Part shown: positions 1 to 6,097 of the stretch, piece by piece
Layout: every line of letters starts with the position of its first letter
Position numbering within the stretch: the stretch's first letter is position 1
Assembly (NCBI GenBank): GCA_031431235.1
Contig: JANPDA010000464.1
Span: forward strand, 1-6,424
Source: JANNSW01 sp031431235
Lineage (GTDB): Bacteria; Pseudomonadota; Alphaproteobacteria; Rhizobiales; Hyphomicrobiaceae
Length of the DNA stretch: 6,424 bases
Direction: 5' to 3'
Position numbers and translations under genes: made by a program
The notes under the pieces: generated by a model
Seen by the model: the letters and a program-made list of their open reading frames with translations, nothing else
What the model was told of the DNA's origin: nothing
Databases searched by the model: none

Positions 1-1641
1 GAGCGCGATGCGGCCCTGCTTCTTGGGGATGCGGTTGGCGAGGATCGACTCCAGCCAGTCGCGCGCGCCCGGCCCCTTCACCTCCATCTTGGCGAAGGCC
101 GACATGTCCTGGAGGCCGACACTATCCATGACATTCCGGCACTCGTTGCCGACATGCTCGAAATAGTTGGACCGCCGGAAGCCCCACTTCTCGACGATGC
201 GGCCATCGTCCGTCGGCGGGGCATGGTTGTGGTTCAGGAGCACGTCCGGCGAGTCCAGGTCCATAGCCGTGAGCGAAATGCTTTTGGGCGCGAACCAGCC
301 CGGCCGCTCCCAGCCGTAGACCGAGCCGAACACGGCGCCCAGCGCCTTCATGCGCTCGTAGCAGGGCGTCGTCTTCAAGGGCCGGCAGGCGGCGCGTTCC
401 TCGTCTGGATAGTGCGGCGTGAAGACGTTGGCGTAGGCCTCCTCGTTTTTCTTGATGAGATAGACGCGCGTCGCTTAGGGGCCGAAGCGGCGAGGATCGA
501 CGCCCATCATGTCGAGCGAGGGCTCGCCCTCGACGATCCACTCCGCGAGCTGCCAGCCGGCGCCGCCCGCCGCCGTCACGCCGAACGAATGGCCCTCGTT
601 CAGCCAGAAATTCCTCAGGTCCCAGGCCGGGCCGATGATCGGCGAGCCGTCGGGCGTGTAGGCGATGGCACCATTGTAGATCTTTTTGATGCCGACCTCG
701 CCGAACGCCGGCACGCGCGCGATCGCCGTCTCCACATGTGGCATCAGGCGTTCCAGATCCTCCTGGAACAGCTCGTACTCGGACTGATCGGAGGGGCCAT
801 CGACGTAGCAGCACGGCGCGCCCTTCTCGTAGGGACCCAGCAGCAGCCCGCCCTTCTCGGCGCGCATGTACCATGAGCTGTCGGCTTCGCGCAGCACGCC
901 GAGCTCAGGCAGACCCGCCTCGCGCCGCTTCACGATCTCCGGGTGGTCCTCGGTGACGATGTACTGGTGCTGCACCGGGATCACAGGCACGTCGAGCCCG
1001 ACCATCTCGCCGGTCTTCCTCGCAAAATTGCCCGTGGCGGAGACGACGTGCTCACAAACGATGTCGCCCTTGTCGGTCTTGACCAGCCACTCGCCCGAGC
1101 GGGTCTGCTCGATGCCGGTGACGGCGGTGTTGCGGTTGATCTCGGCGCCGAGTTTTCTCGACCCGATCGCGAGCGCCTGCGTCAGATCGGCCGGCTGGAT
1201 GTAGCCGTCCTCCGGGTGCTGGAGGGCGCCGATGATGCCGTCCACATTGCAGAGCGGCCAGATCTCCTTCACTTGCACTGGGGTGAGCTTGTTCACCTTG
1301 ACGCCGATCGTCTCGGCGACGCCCGCGTAGTACATGAACTCGTCCCAGCGATCCTTGGTGCGGGCGAGACGGATGTTCGAGCAGACCGAGAAGCCGACAT
1401 TCTGGCCCGTCTCGGCCTCGAGCTCCTTGTAGAGCTTGACCGAGTATTTGTGAATCTGGCCGACTGAATAGGAAAGGTTGAAGAGCGGCAGCAGGCCCGC
1501 CGCGTGCCAGGTCGAGCCTGAGGTCAGCTCCTTGCGCTCGCACAGCATCACATCCGACCAGCCCCTTTTCGCGAGATGATAGAGCGTCGAGACGCCGACG
1601 ACGCCTCCGCCGATGACGACGACGCGGGCGTGGGTCTTCAT
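1..1641 (-). pseudogene. GcvT-fused FAD-dependent oxidoreductase (dimethylglycine/sarcosine dehydrogenase-like), interrupted by an in-frame stop, partial
   Basis: Enzymes of this family oxidatively demethylate N-methylated glycines using FAD; their C-terminal GcvT-like half passes the one-carbon unit to tetrahydrofolate. Seen here: ATG at 1641 with GAGGAG about 10 nt upstream; Rossmann motif GGGVVG at residues 11-16; E35 closing the dinucleotide fold; and STWHAAGLL around residues 43-51, whose His46 aligns with the histidine that carries covalent FAD in dimethylglycine dehydrogenase. The FAD domain continues to about residue 388 and ends DPRRFGP. A TAA at 475-477 then stops translation. Beyond it the same frame is open for 158 codons to the window edge. 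It encodes family-like sequence: KKNEEAYANVF and HYPDEE, then RRSNYFEHVGNE leading into the GcvT-type region with DMSAFAKMEVKGPGA. Family members are about 800 residues, so some 250 more would lie outside the window. The stop could come from a Tyr codon (TAC to TAA). Exact substrate is unknown. Alternatives are a sequencing error or a stable 388-residue FAD domain made alone. The open frame extending upstream to 1800 lacks a comparable start signal. Confidence 0.85.
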
Positions 1642-1995
1642 GGCGCGATCTCTCCTCGGAATGGACTGTTCGGCGCTGGCTCGGTCGAGGCAACTCGTCT
1701 GCGCTTCAATGCCGGAAGCGGTTCCGGTGCGGCTGGCCGGTTTGCGACACGACCCCGATCGGATGCGACAGGGCGTGAGGGAGCTTGCCAATGCAGGCAT
1801 CTGGCATCAACGCATCGGGCGCGTTGGCTCTGTCGGTGTCATGCTGTTGCCGGAACACCATAGCATCATCGTGATCACTTCGGCTTCGAGACGAAGTCCT
1901 CCGCCAAAGGGGAAATGCGAGGTGCCGCTCGCCTTCAGGCTATGATATTCCCTGTCCAGGGTTCACGTCGGGCGTTGTAAACGAGGTGCAGACGG
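1642..1995. other. Divergent intergenic region between the oxidoreductase and the binding-protein gene
   Basis: This 354-bp stretch separates two divergently transcribed genes and should contain both promoters. Frames crossing it are open for moderate lengths, but none gives a recognisable protein or a good start. It contains the ribosome-binding site of the minus-strand gene (GAGGAG on the minus strand, 1652-1657) and that of the plus-strand gene (GAGGTG, 1983-1988). It also contains an imperfect hairpin at 1882-1898 (CTTCG and CGAAG arms around AGA, extended by one G-T and one G-C pair) and the 8-nt palindrome GTGATCAC at 1871-1878. I cannot assign a clear sigma-70 promoter pair to either direction. 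Confidence 0.6.
1941..1961 (+). promoter_or_regulatory. Possible -10 element with adjacent inverted repeat ahead of the binding-protein gene
   Basis: TATGAT at 1941-1946 matches the sigma-70 -10 consensus at five of six positions. It is followed at 1950-1961 by CCCTG-tc-CAGGG, a perfect 5-bp inverted repeat near where transcription would begin. This lies about 35-50 nt before the ATG at 1996. No convincing -35 hexamer is found 16-18 bp upstream, so the call is weak. The inverted repeat could be a repressor site or chance. Confidence 0.2.
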
Positions 1996-3180
1996 ATGGC
2001 CTTCCCGGCCCGATTGCGACTGTTGGCGGCAATCGTCATGATGTTGGCCGTGCTGTCGTGGTGGCTGCCTGCTCATGCCGCCCAGACCACGACGCTCAGC
2101 ATCGTCTCCTGGGGCGGGGCCTATGCGGAAAGCCAGCGCAAGGCCTATTTCGAGCCGTTCATGCGTGCGAACCCCGGCATCCGCATCGAGGTGATCGACG
2201 CGGGTGGCGAGCAGGTGCGGGGGCTGCGCGAGCAAGCACGCGACGGCGTGATCACCTGGGATCTGGTCGACGTCTCGGCAGCGGATGCGATCCGGCTCTG
2301 CCGCGAGGGCATCGCGGTTCCAGTCGACCACAATGCGCTGCTGGCCATGGCGCCCGGTAACATCCCTCCGAGCGAGGATTTCGGTCAGACCATCGTCTCG
2401 GAGTGCTTCATTCCCGAGATCGTCTACTCGACCACGTTCGGCTATCGCACCGACAAGCTCGTCGAGGCCCCGACCGGCATTTGCGACGTGTTCGATCTGA
2501 AGAAGTTCCCCGGCAAGCGGGCGCTCGAGCGGCGCCCCATCAACAATCTCGAATGGGCCCTCATCTGCGACGGCGTGCTGCCCGAGCAGGTCTACGAGGT
2601 GCTCGACACCGAAGAAGGCATCGCGCGGGCCTTTGCCAAGCTCGATACCATCCGCAGCGAGGTCATCTGGTGGAGCGCAGGGCACGAGCCGGTCGATCTG
2701 CTCGCCAAGGGCGAGGTCGTGCTCGCCTCGGCCTACAATGGCCGCCTGTTCGACCTGATCACGCGCAAGCCGGCACCGGCCAGGTCCAAGAAGAAATCGA
2801 AGAGCGGCGCCAAGCCCGAGGCAAGTGTGCCAGTCCCCGTTGCCATGCTCTGGAACCGGCAGGCCTTCGATTTCGACGGCTGGATCATTCCGCACGGGCG
2901 CACCAAGGTCGATGCGATCCAGAAATTCCTGCGCTTTGCGACCGACACGCAGCGCCTCGCCGATCAGGCGAGCTACATCTCCTATGGCCCGGCGCGGCGC
3001 TCCTCGGCCTCCCTCGTGGGCAAGCATGCCGAGCTCGGCATCGAGATGAAGCCCTTTCTGCCGACCTCGCCCGAGAACGCCAAGGCGACGCTGATCTACA
3101 ATTACGACTGGTGGGCCGCCAACCGCGACCATGTCGACCGGCTGTTCCAGGCCTGGCTCGCCAGCGGGGGACCGCTCTGA
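1996..3180 (+). CDS. Periplasmic ABC-transporter substrate-binding protein, PotD-like (polyamine-type)
   Basis: This is a 394-residue extracytoplasmic solute-binding protein that would capture a small solute, most likely a polyamine or related amine, for an ABC importer. The start is the ATG at 1996 with GAGGTG 7 nt upstream. A Sec signal peptide is evident: arginines at 6 and 8, a hydrophobic core at about 9-24, and an AHA site giving likely cleavage after residue 28. The mature protein opens with LSIVSWGGAY (34-43), the usual first strand of PotD-like proteins, followed by YFEPFMRANPGI. Later family-like segments are TWDLVDVSAAD, DLKKFPGKRAL, LAKGEVVLASAYNGR and the C-terminal IYNYDWWAANRD. 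A lysine-rich stretch at about 259-278 (KKKSKSGAK core) is not typical of the family and looks like a surface-loop insertion. No permease or ATPase gene lies in the window; the next gene is an MFS transporter, so the binding protein may use a distant importer. Substrate is inferred from fold family only. Confidence 0.88.
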   Translation: MAFPARLRLLAAIVMMLAVLSWWLPAHAAQTTTLSIVSWGGAYAESQRKAYFEPFMRANPGIRIEVIDAGGEQVRGLREQARDGVITWDLVDVSAADAIRLCREGIAVPVDHNALLAMAPGNIPPSEDFGQTIVSECFIPEIVYSTTFGYRTDKLVEAPTGICDVFDLKKFPGKRALERRPINNLEWALICDGVLPEQVYEVLDTEEGIARAFAKLDTIRSEVIWWSAGHEPVDLLAKGEVVLASAYNGRLFDLITRKPAPARSKKKSKSGAKPEASVPVPVAMLWNRQAFDFDGWIIPHGRTKVDAIQKFLRFATDTQRLADQASYISYGPARRSSASLVGKHAELGIEMKPFLPTSPENAKATLIYNYDWWAANRDHVDRLFQAWLASGGPL

Positions 3181-3202
3181 AGCCGGCCCCGACGCTTCAT
3201 TG

Positions 3203-3218
3203 CGCGCTGCGCAGCGCG
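3203..3218. repeat. 16-nt perfect palindrome in the gap before the MFS gene
   Basis: CGCGCTGCGCAGCGCG equals its own reverse complement. It lies 22 nt after the binding-protein stop, and its last base is the first base of the GGAGGG ribosome-binding site of a 19-codon ORF. It could be a protein-binding site or could contribute to an RNA hairpin affecting that site. No T-run follows, so it is not a standard intrinsic terminator. Short GC palindromes are fairly common in GC-rich genomes, so function is uncertain. Confidence 0.45.
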
Positions 3219-3227
3219 GAGGGCTAC

Positions 3228-3287
3228 ATGGCGGCGTGGACCGTCCGCGCGCCAGCTCGCGCCTACGGAATCGCGAGCCGGTCATGA
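3228..3287 (+). CDS. Possible 19-residue leader ORF translationally coupled to the MFS gene
   Basis: An ATG at 3228 is preceded by GGAGGG (3218-3223) with a 4-nt gap, a stronger match to the 16S rRNA tail than anything ahead of the MFS start. The ORF encodes MAAWTVRAPARAYGIASRS and stops at TGA 3285-3287. That stop overlaps the MFS ATG as ATGA, the classic arrangement for ribosomes terminating and restarting. The peptide shows no run of one amino acid, so ordinary amino-acid attenuation is not suggested. It may simply be a ribosome-loading device or a chance ORF. The 60-nt length gives no coding statistics, and the call rests on the ribosome-binding site and overlap alone. Confidence 0.3.
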   Translation: MAAWTVRAPARAYGIASRS

Positions 3288-4717
3288 CGATCGAAAGCGC
3301 TGCTCGCCCCGACTGGGCCGCCTTGTGGCACTCCGGCGCGCTGCCGCGCTTCTGCTTCATCAGCCTGGGCATCACCTTTCACGCCGGCGCCGAGAACATG
3401 ATCTCGACCATCATGCCGGCGATGGTGCGCGAGATCGGCGGGGTCGAGCTGAACGGCTGGGCCTTCGCCATCTACGAGATCGGCTCGATCATCGCCGGCG
3501 CCGCCACGGGACGGCTCACCACCTACTGGTCGGTGCGCACCAACATGATCGTGGCGGCGCTCGTCTTCACGCTGGGCGCGATCGCAACGGCGCTTTCCCC
3601 CAGCATGCATTGGGCGCTCGGCGGCCGCCTGCTGAGCGGTTTCGGTGGCGGCGCGCTGATCGCGCTCTGCTTCGTCGCGATCCAGCGCTACTTTCCAGCG
3701 GCGATCTGGCCGCAACTGATGGCGATCCTGTCGGCGGTGTGGGGCGTTGCCGCGTTCAGCGGTCCCCTTTACGGCGCGCTCGTTGGCACGCTGCTGTCGT
3801 GGCGGTGGGCGTTCGTCATTCTCGCCGCCGCCGCGATCGTGTTCGCGGGCGCCTGCATTCCCATTCTCCGCAACGAGCCCGAGCGACCGCTCGGGGATGG
3901 CAAGCTGCGCGACTTTCCTGCTTTCGCGCTGGCGTGCCTTGCCCTCGGCATCACGGCGATCGCAGCGGCCGGTGTCGAGACGCGGCTGCCTGTCGCCGTG
4001 GCGCTGATCGTTGCCGGACTCGCGGGCATCGCGAGCTTCTTCGTGCTCGACGAGCGCAACGGGGCCTCCCGCCTGTTTCCGACCGCGCCCTTCGATCCAC
4101 GCAGCATCGTCGGCTCGGGTCTGCTGATGGTCGGCGCGCTCTCGCTCGCGACCTGCTCGTTCAGCTTCTACGGCCCCTTGCTGCTGGCAGCGCTGCACGA
4201 CTTCACGCCGTTGACGACCGGGCTCATCATCGCGAGCGAGTCGATCTCCTGGTCGGTGCTCTCGATCCTGGTCGCCAACGCGCCAAAACATCGCGAAGCA
4301 CTGATCGTGCGCACCGGGGCAATCATGATGGCGGCCGGCATCGCCGGTTTCGCCTGGGTGGTGCCGATGGGATCGATCGCGGGCATCGTCTTCTTCGCAA
4401 CTCTCCAGGGCGGGGGCTTCGGCATCCTCTGGCCGTTCGCCAGCCGGCGCGTGATCGAGGCGGCTCTGCCCCACGAGCGGGAGATCGCGGCTTCCGCATT
4501 CTCGACGCTGCAGCGGATCGGCTACGCGATCGGCGGCGCGACCGCCGGCATCATCGCCAATGCGAACGGTTTTTCGGGCGGCTTCACCAGAGCGGCCGCT
4601 GCCACGGCGGCGGCACCGATGTTCCTCTATTTCATTCCGCTCGCCCTGCTGGGCTGCCTCGCCGCATTCCAGCTGACGAGCATCATGAAGCGCGACCGGC
4701 ACGGATCGAGCGGCTGA
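3284..4717 (+). CDS. MFS transporter, 14-helix DHA2-like drug/metabolite exporter
   Basis: This 477-residue integral membrane protein belongs to the major facilitator superfamily and probably works as a proton-coupled exporter in the inner membrane. The chosen start is the ATG at 3284, giving a short cytoplasmic N-terminus (MTIESAARPDWAALW) before the first helix; the in-frame extension to 3131 overlaps the binding-protein gene and is charged and proline-rich, unlike a transporter. Hydrophobic segments suggest 14 helices. Helix 5 carries a motif-C-like SGPLYGALVG (about 159-168), followed by SWRWAF (172-177), typical of DHA-type antiporters. The loop 2-3 motif A is degenerate (GRLTTYWSVRT), and the usual LDxTIVNVALP of helix 1 is replaced by GAENMISTIMPAM, so this is a divergent subgroup. 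The ATG has only a weak ribosome-binding site and overlaps the stop of a 19-codon ORF. It follows the binding-protein gene by 103 nt on the same strand, so co-transcription is possible. Substrate is unknown. Confidence 0.88.
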   Translation: MTIESAARPDWAALWHSGALPRFCFISLGITFHAGAENMISTIMPAMVREIGGVELNGWAFAIYEIGSIIAGAATGRLTTYWSVRTNMIVAALVFTLGAIATALSPSMHWALGGRLLSGFGGGALIALCFVAIQRYFPAAIWPQLMAILSAVWGVAAFSGPLYGALVGTLLSWRWAFVILAAAAIVFAGACIPILRNEPERPLGDGKLRDFPAFALACLALGITAIAAAGVETRLPVAVALIVAGLAGIASFFVLDERNGASRLFPTAPFDPRSIVGSGLLMVGALSLATCSFSFYGPLLLAALHDFTPLTTGLIIASESISWSVLSILVANAPKHREALIVRTGAIMMAAGIAGFAWVVPMGSIAGIVFFATLQGGGFGILWPFASRRVIEAALPHEREIAASAFSTLQRIGYAIGGATAGIIANANGFSGGFTRAAAATAAAPMFLYFIPLALLGCLAAFQLTSIMKRDRHGSSG

Positions 4718-4810
4718 CGGCTATCGGTTCCCGATCCGACAGCTTCGGTCGAGCGCTGAGAAACATCGTTGACGACAATCGGCTTGGCGCCGAATGCCCA
4801 ATCCCCGACG
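4718..4810. other. Convergent gene spacer with two weak inverted repeats
   Basis: The MFS gene and the minus-strand toxin converge here across 93 bp. Two small perfect repeats are present: ATCGG-ttc-CCGAT at 4723-4735 and TCGGC-ttggc-GCCGA at 4779-4793. Neither is followed by a T-run on either strand, and each stem is only 5 bp, so they are poor terminator candidates. A terminator may be Rho-dependent or absent. Confidence 0.3.
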
Positions 4811-5237
4811 CTAAACTTCCCACGGGCTGACGACGCTGCAACCAGCGTCGCGGTAGGGTCGTAGGTCGCGGCTCGCGACGGTCAGGCCGTGGCTCAAAGC
4901 CATTGCGGCGATCAGAGCGTCAGGCAATGGAATGGTCCGCCGTCGCTTCCGCGCCTCGCGCAACAGGCCGAGGCAAATGTAGAGCACGTCCTCAGTCACC
5001 TTCAGAATTCGATCCCCGAATCCGGGCCGCAACTCCTGAGCTAGCCAATGGCCGAGCGACGTCCGCTTTGCCGGATCATCCTGGCGCTCAATTCCCTGCC
5101 GGATTTCCGCGACCGTCACCTCGCTCAGGAACATGCTCGGGAAGGATTGCGCGGCGATCCAGGCGAGCACCTTGCGATCCGGTCGCGGACGCCCTTGTCT
5201 CGGATATGACGTTCGTATCGAGCAGCCATCCGCTCAC
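4811..5237 (-). pseudogene. vapC: VapC-family PIN-domain toxin, frameshifted
   Basis: VapC toxins are Mg-dependent PIN-fold ribonucleases that cut tRNA, rRNA or other RNAs when the partner antitoxin is lost. The N-terminus is read from GTG at 5237: VSGWLLDTNVISETR, with catalytic Asp7 in LLDTN. The rest lies in another frame: RPRPDRKVLAWIAAQSF through TVAEI (Glu44), LPDALIAA (Asp106) and SRD (Asp124), ending at TAG 4811-4813. The two frames join if one G is removed from the G run at 5192-5194 (CCC on the plus strand). That restores ETR-RPRPDRKVLAW, the form usual in FitB/VapC proteins, and gives a 141-residue protein of normal length with all four acidic positions. As sequenced, the first frame runs on into out-of-frame sequence lacking the other acidic residues, so the toxin should be inactive. 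The GTG overlaps the antitoxin TGA by 4 nt (GTGA), the normal arrangement for translational coupling. A sequencing indel is a real alternative. Confidence 0.85.
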
Positions 5238-5521
5238 AGCTCGATCTCGCGCGACAGTGCCGGATAGTCGGTCCGCTCGATTTCGAAGTCGTGGGGGCAC
5301 TTCGCCATGATGTCGAGCAGAGCCTGCCCCGTCGGCTCGCGGCTGAGCCGCTGGAACTCGGCGGCCGAGACAACGACGGCGGCGTCCATGCCACGCACGG
5401 TGATGCGCTGTGGATTGTCGGCTGCCCGGCGCACCAGCTCGGACAGGTTGGCCTTGGCGTCCTGAAGTTGCCAGCGATTGCCGGCGCGAGGCTGTTTGCG
5501 GGCGGGTTTGATTTTCTGCAT
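5234..5521 (-). CDS. Phd/YefM-family antitoxin of the VapC module
   Basis: This 95-residue antitoxin would bind and neutralise the VapC toxin encoded directly downstream, and bind DNA to repress its own operon. The Phd/YefM fold is visible in WQLQDAKANLSELVRRA (residues 17-33), RITVRGMDAAVVVSAAEFQRL (39-59) and a toxin-binding C-terminal tail with acidic patches (DFEIERTDYPALSREIEL). A basic, proline-containing extension (about residues 3-16) precedes the fold. The start is the ATG at 5521: AGGA lies 8 nt upstream and the family alignment begins shortly after. The same frame is open much further upstream, to about 6301, but that stretch is antisense to the mazE/mazF genes and the spacer and is not coding-like. 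The stop overlaps the toxin GTG by 4 nt. The gene looks intact although its toxin is frameshifted. Regulation is probably through the inverted repeat at 5530-5550. Confidence 0.88.
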   Translation of the reverse strand: MQKIKPARKQPRAGNRWQLQDAKANLSELVRRAADNPQRITVRGMDAAVVVSAAEFQRLSREPTGQALLDIMAKCPHDFEIERTDYPALSREIEL

Positions 5522-5529
5522 CCGGGTGT

Positions 5530-5550
5530 TCCTGGTCGTTTCGACCAGGA
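5530..5550 (-). promoter_or_regulatory. Inverted repeat, likely operator of the antitoxin-toxin operon
   Basis: On the plus strand, arms TCCTGGTCG (5530-5538) and CGACCAGGA (5542-5550) are perfect 9-bp inverted repeats around TTT. The repeat ends 8 nt before the antitoxin ATG, and its proximal arm contains the AGGA ribosome-binding site. Antitoxins of type II modules commonly bind palindromes just ahead of their own start, so autorepression is the most likely role. If transcribed, the RNA could form a 9-bp hairpin with an AAA loop hiding the ribosome-binding site. Symmetry and position are seen; binding is inferred. Confidence 0.65.
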
Positions 5551-5836
5551 TAGCAGGCGAACCTGAACGAGGGAACATCGCCGTTGCATGGCTGCTGGCG
5601 CCGAGCCCGGCCACATCCCCGTTTCCCCGGACGGGCGTCGTGCTGGAGGCACGCTCCTCCGGCGCGAAGCCCGATCCAGGGCCCAGTGCACCGGCGTCAT
5701 TCGCCATGCCGGCTACGAAATCGGGAAGGATCGCGCGAAGGAGAATGGGCTGCAGCTGCCGGGGATATTCCAGGCCTTCACCGATCCCAGCCGTGATAGC
5801 GAGCCTGGCAAAGTCACTTGGCCGCGGGAGGCAGCA
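5551..5836. other. Spacer between two divergent toxin-antitoxin modules
   Basis: The antitoxin genes start 315 bp apart (5522-5836), more than a compact shared promoter region needs. A plus-strand frame continuous with mazE is open back to an ATG at 5588, but the 83 extra residues match no family I know, and the AbrB fold begins at the internal ATG at 5837. Another plus-strand frame is open across 5478-5840, also without recognisable content. Separated arms CCAGGC (5770-5775) and GCCTGG (5803-5808) are the only symmetry I noticed near mazE. Promoters for both modules are presumably here, but none is clear. Confidence 0.5.
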
Positions 5837-6094
5837 ATGACGACGTCGACTTTGCGCAAGCTGAAAGGCTCGACCGTGGTTGCGATCCCGCCCGAAATGT
5901 TGGAGCGGCTGGGACTGGGACCGGCGGCCGAGGTGGAGCTGAGCGTCGAGGCCGGCCGCCTGATCGTGACACCTCGCGGTCGCCGGCGCTTCACGCTCGA
6001 CGAGCTCATGGCCCAATGCGATCTCGATCTGCCATTCACCGAGGCCGAGTGCGACTGGCAGGCGACACGCCCCGCCGGGAAGGAAGCGATCTGA
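5837..6094 (+). CDS. mazE: MazE-like antitoxin (AbrB/SpoVT fold)
   Basis: This 85-residue protein is the antitoxin partner of the MazF toxin that follows. The N-terminal half is a swapped-hairpin AbrB/MazE DNA-binding domain: LRKLKGSTVVAIPPEMLERLG (about 6-26), with the typical VVAIPP turn, then AEVELSVEAGRLIVTP (to about 46). A basic RGRRRF linker follows. The C-terminal tail (FTLDELMAQCDLDLPFTEAECDW) is acidic, as expected for the segment that wraps around and inhibits MazF. The start is the ATG at 5837, with GGGAGG (5826-5831) 5 nt upstream. The toxin ATG comes 3 nt after the stop, so the two are almost certainly co-translated and autoregulated as a pair. Family assignment is firm; its in vivo partner is inferred from adjacency. 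Confidence 0.88.
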   Translation: MTTSTLRKLKGSTVVAIPPEMLERLGLGPAAEVELSVEAGRLIVTPRGRRRFTLDELMAQCDLDLPFTEAECDWQATRPAGKEAI

Positions 6095-6097
6095 GCG

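Noticed and set aside
1642..1800. N-terminal extension of the oxidoreductase to a start near 1800
   Set aside because: The ATG at 1641 has a good ribosome-binding site and begins right at the FAD-binding motif; the extra residues resemble no family sequence.
1613..1945. 110-residue plus-strand frame across the divergent spacer
   Set aside because: It begins antisense to the oxidoreductase, has no good start signal and encodes nothing recognisable; stop-free frames are common at this GC content.
3131..3283. Upstream in-frame extension of the MFS protein
   Set aside because: It overlaps the end of the binding-protein gene and gives a charged, proline-rich tail not expected ahead of the first transmembrane helix.
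1963..3375. 470-residue minus-strand frame opposite the binding-protein gene
   Set aside because: It mirrors the codon bias of the plus-strand gene, which has a signal peptide and clear family motifs; the antisense translation is low-complexity and charged.
3263..4702. 479-residue minus-strand frame opposite the MFS gene
   Set aside because: The translation is dominated by Arg, Asp, Glu and His as an antisense shadow of a hydrophobic protein.
4723..4793. Intrinsic terminators between the converging MFS and vapC genes
   Set aside because: Stems are only 5 bp and no T-run follows on either strand.
5588..5836. N-terminal extension of MazE by 83 residues
   Set aside because: The AbrB domain begins at the ATG at 5837, which has a strong GGGAGG; the upstream residues match no known domain.
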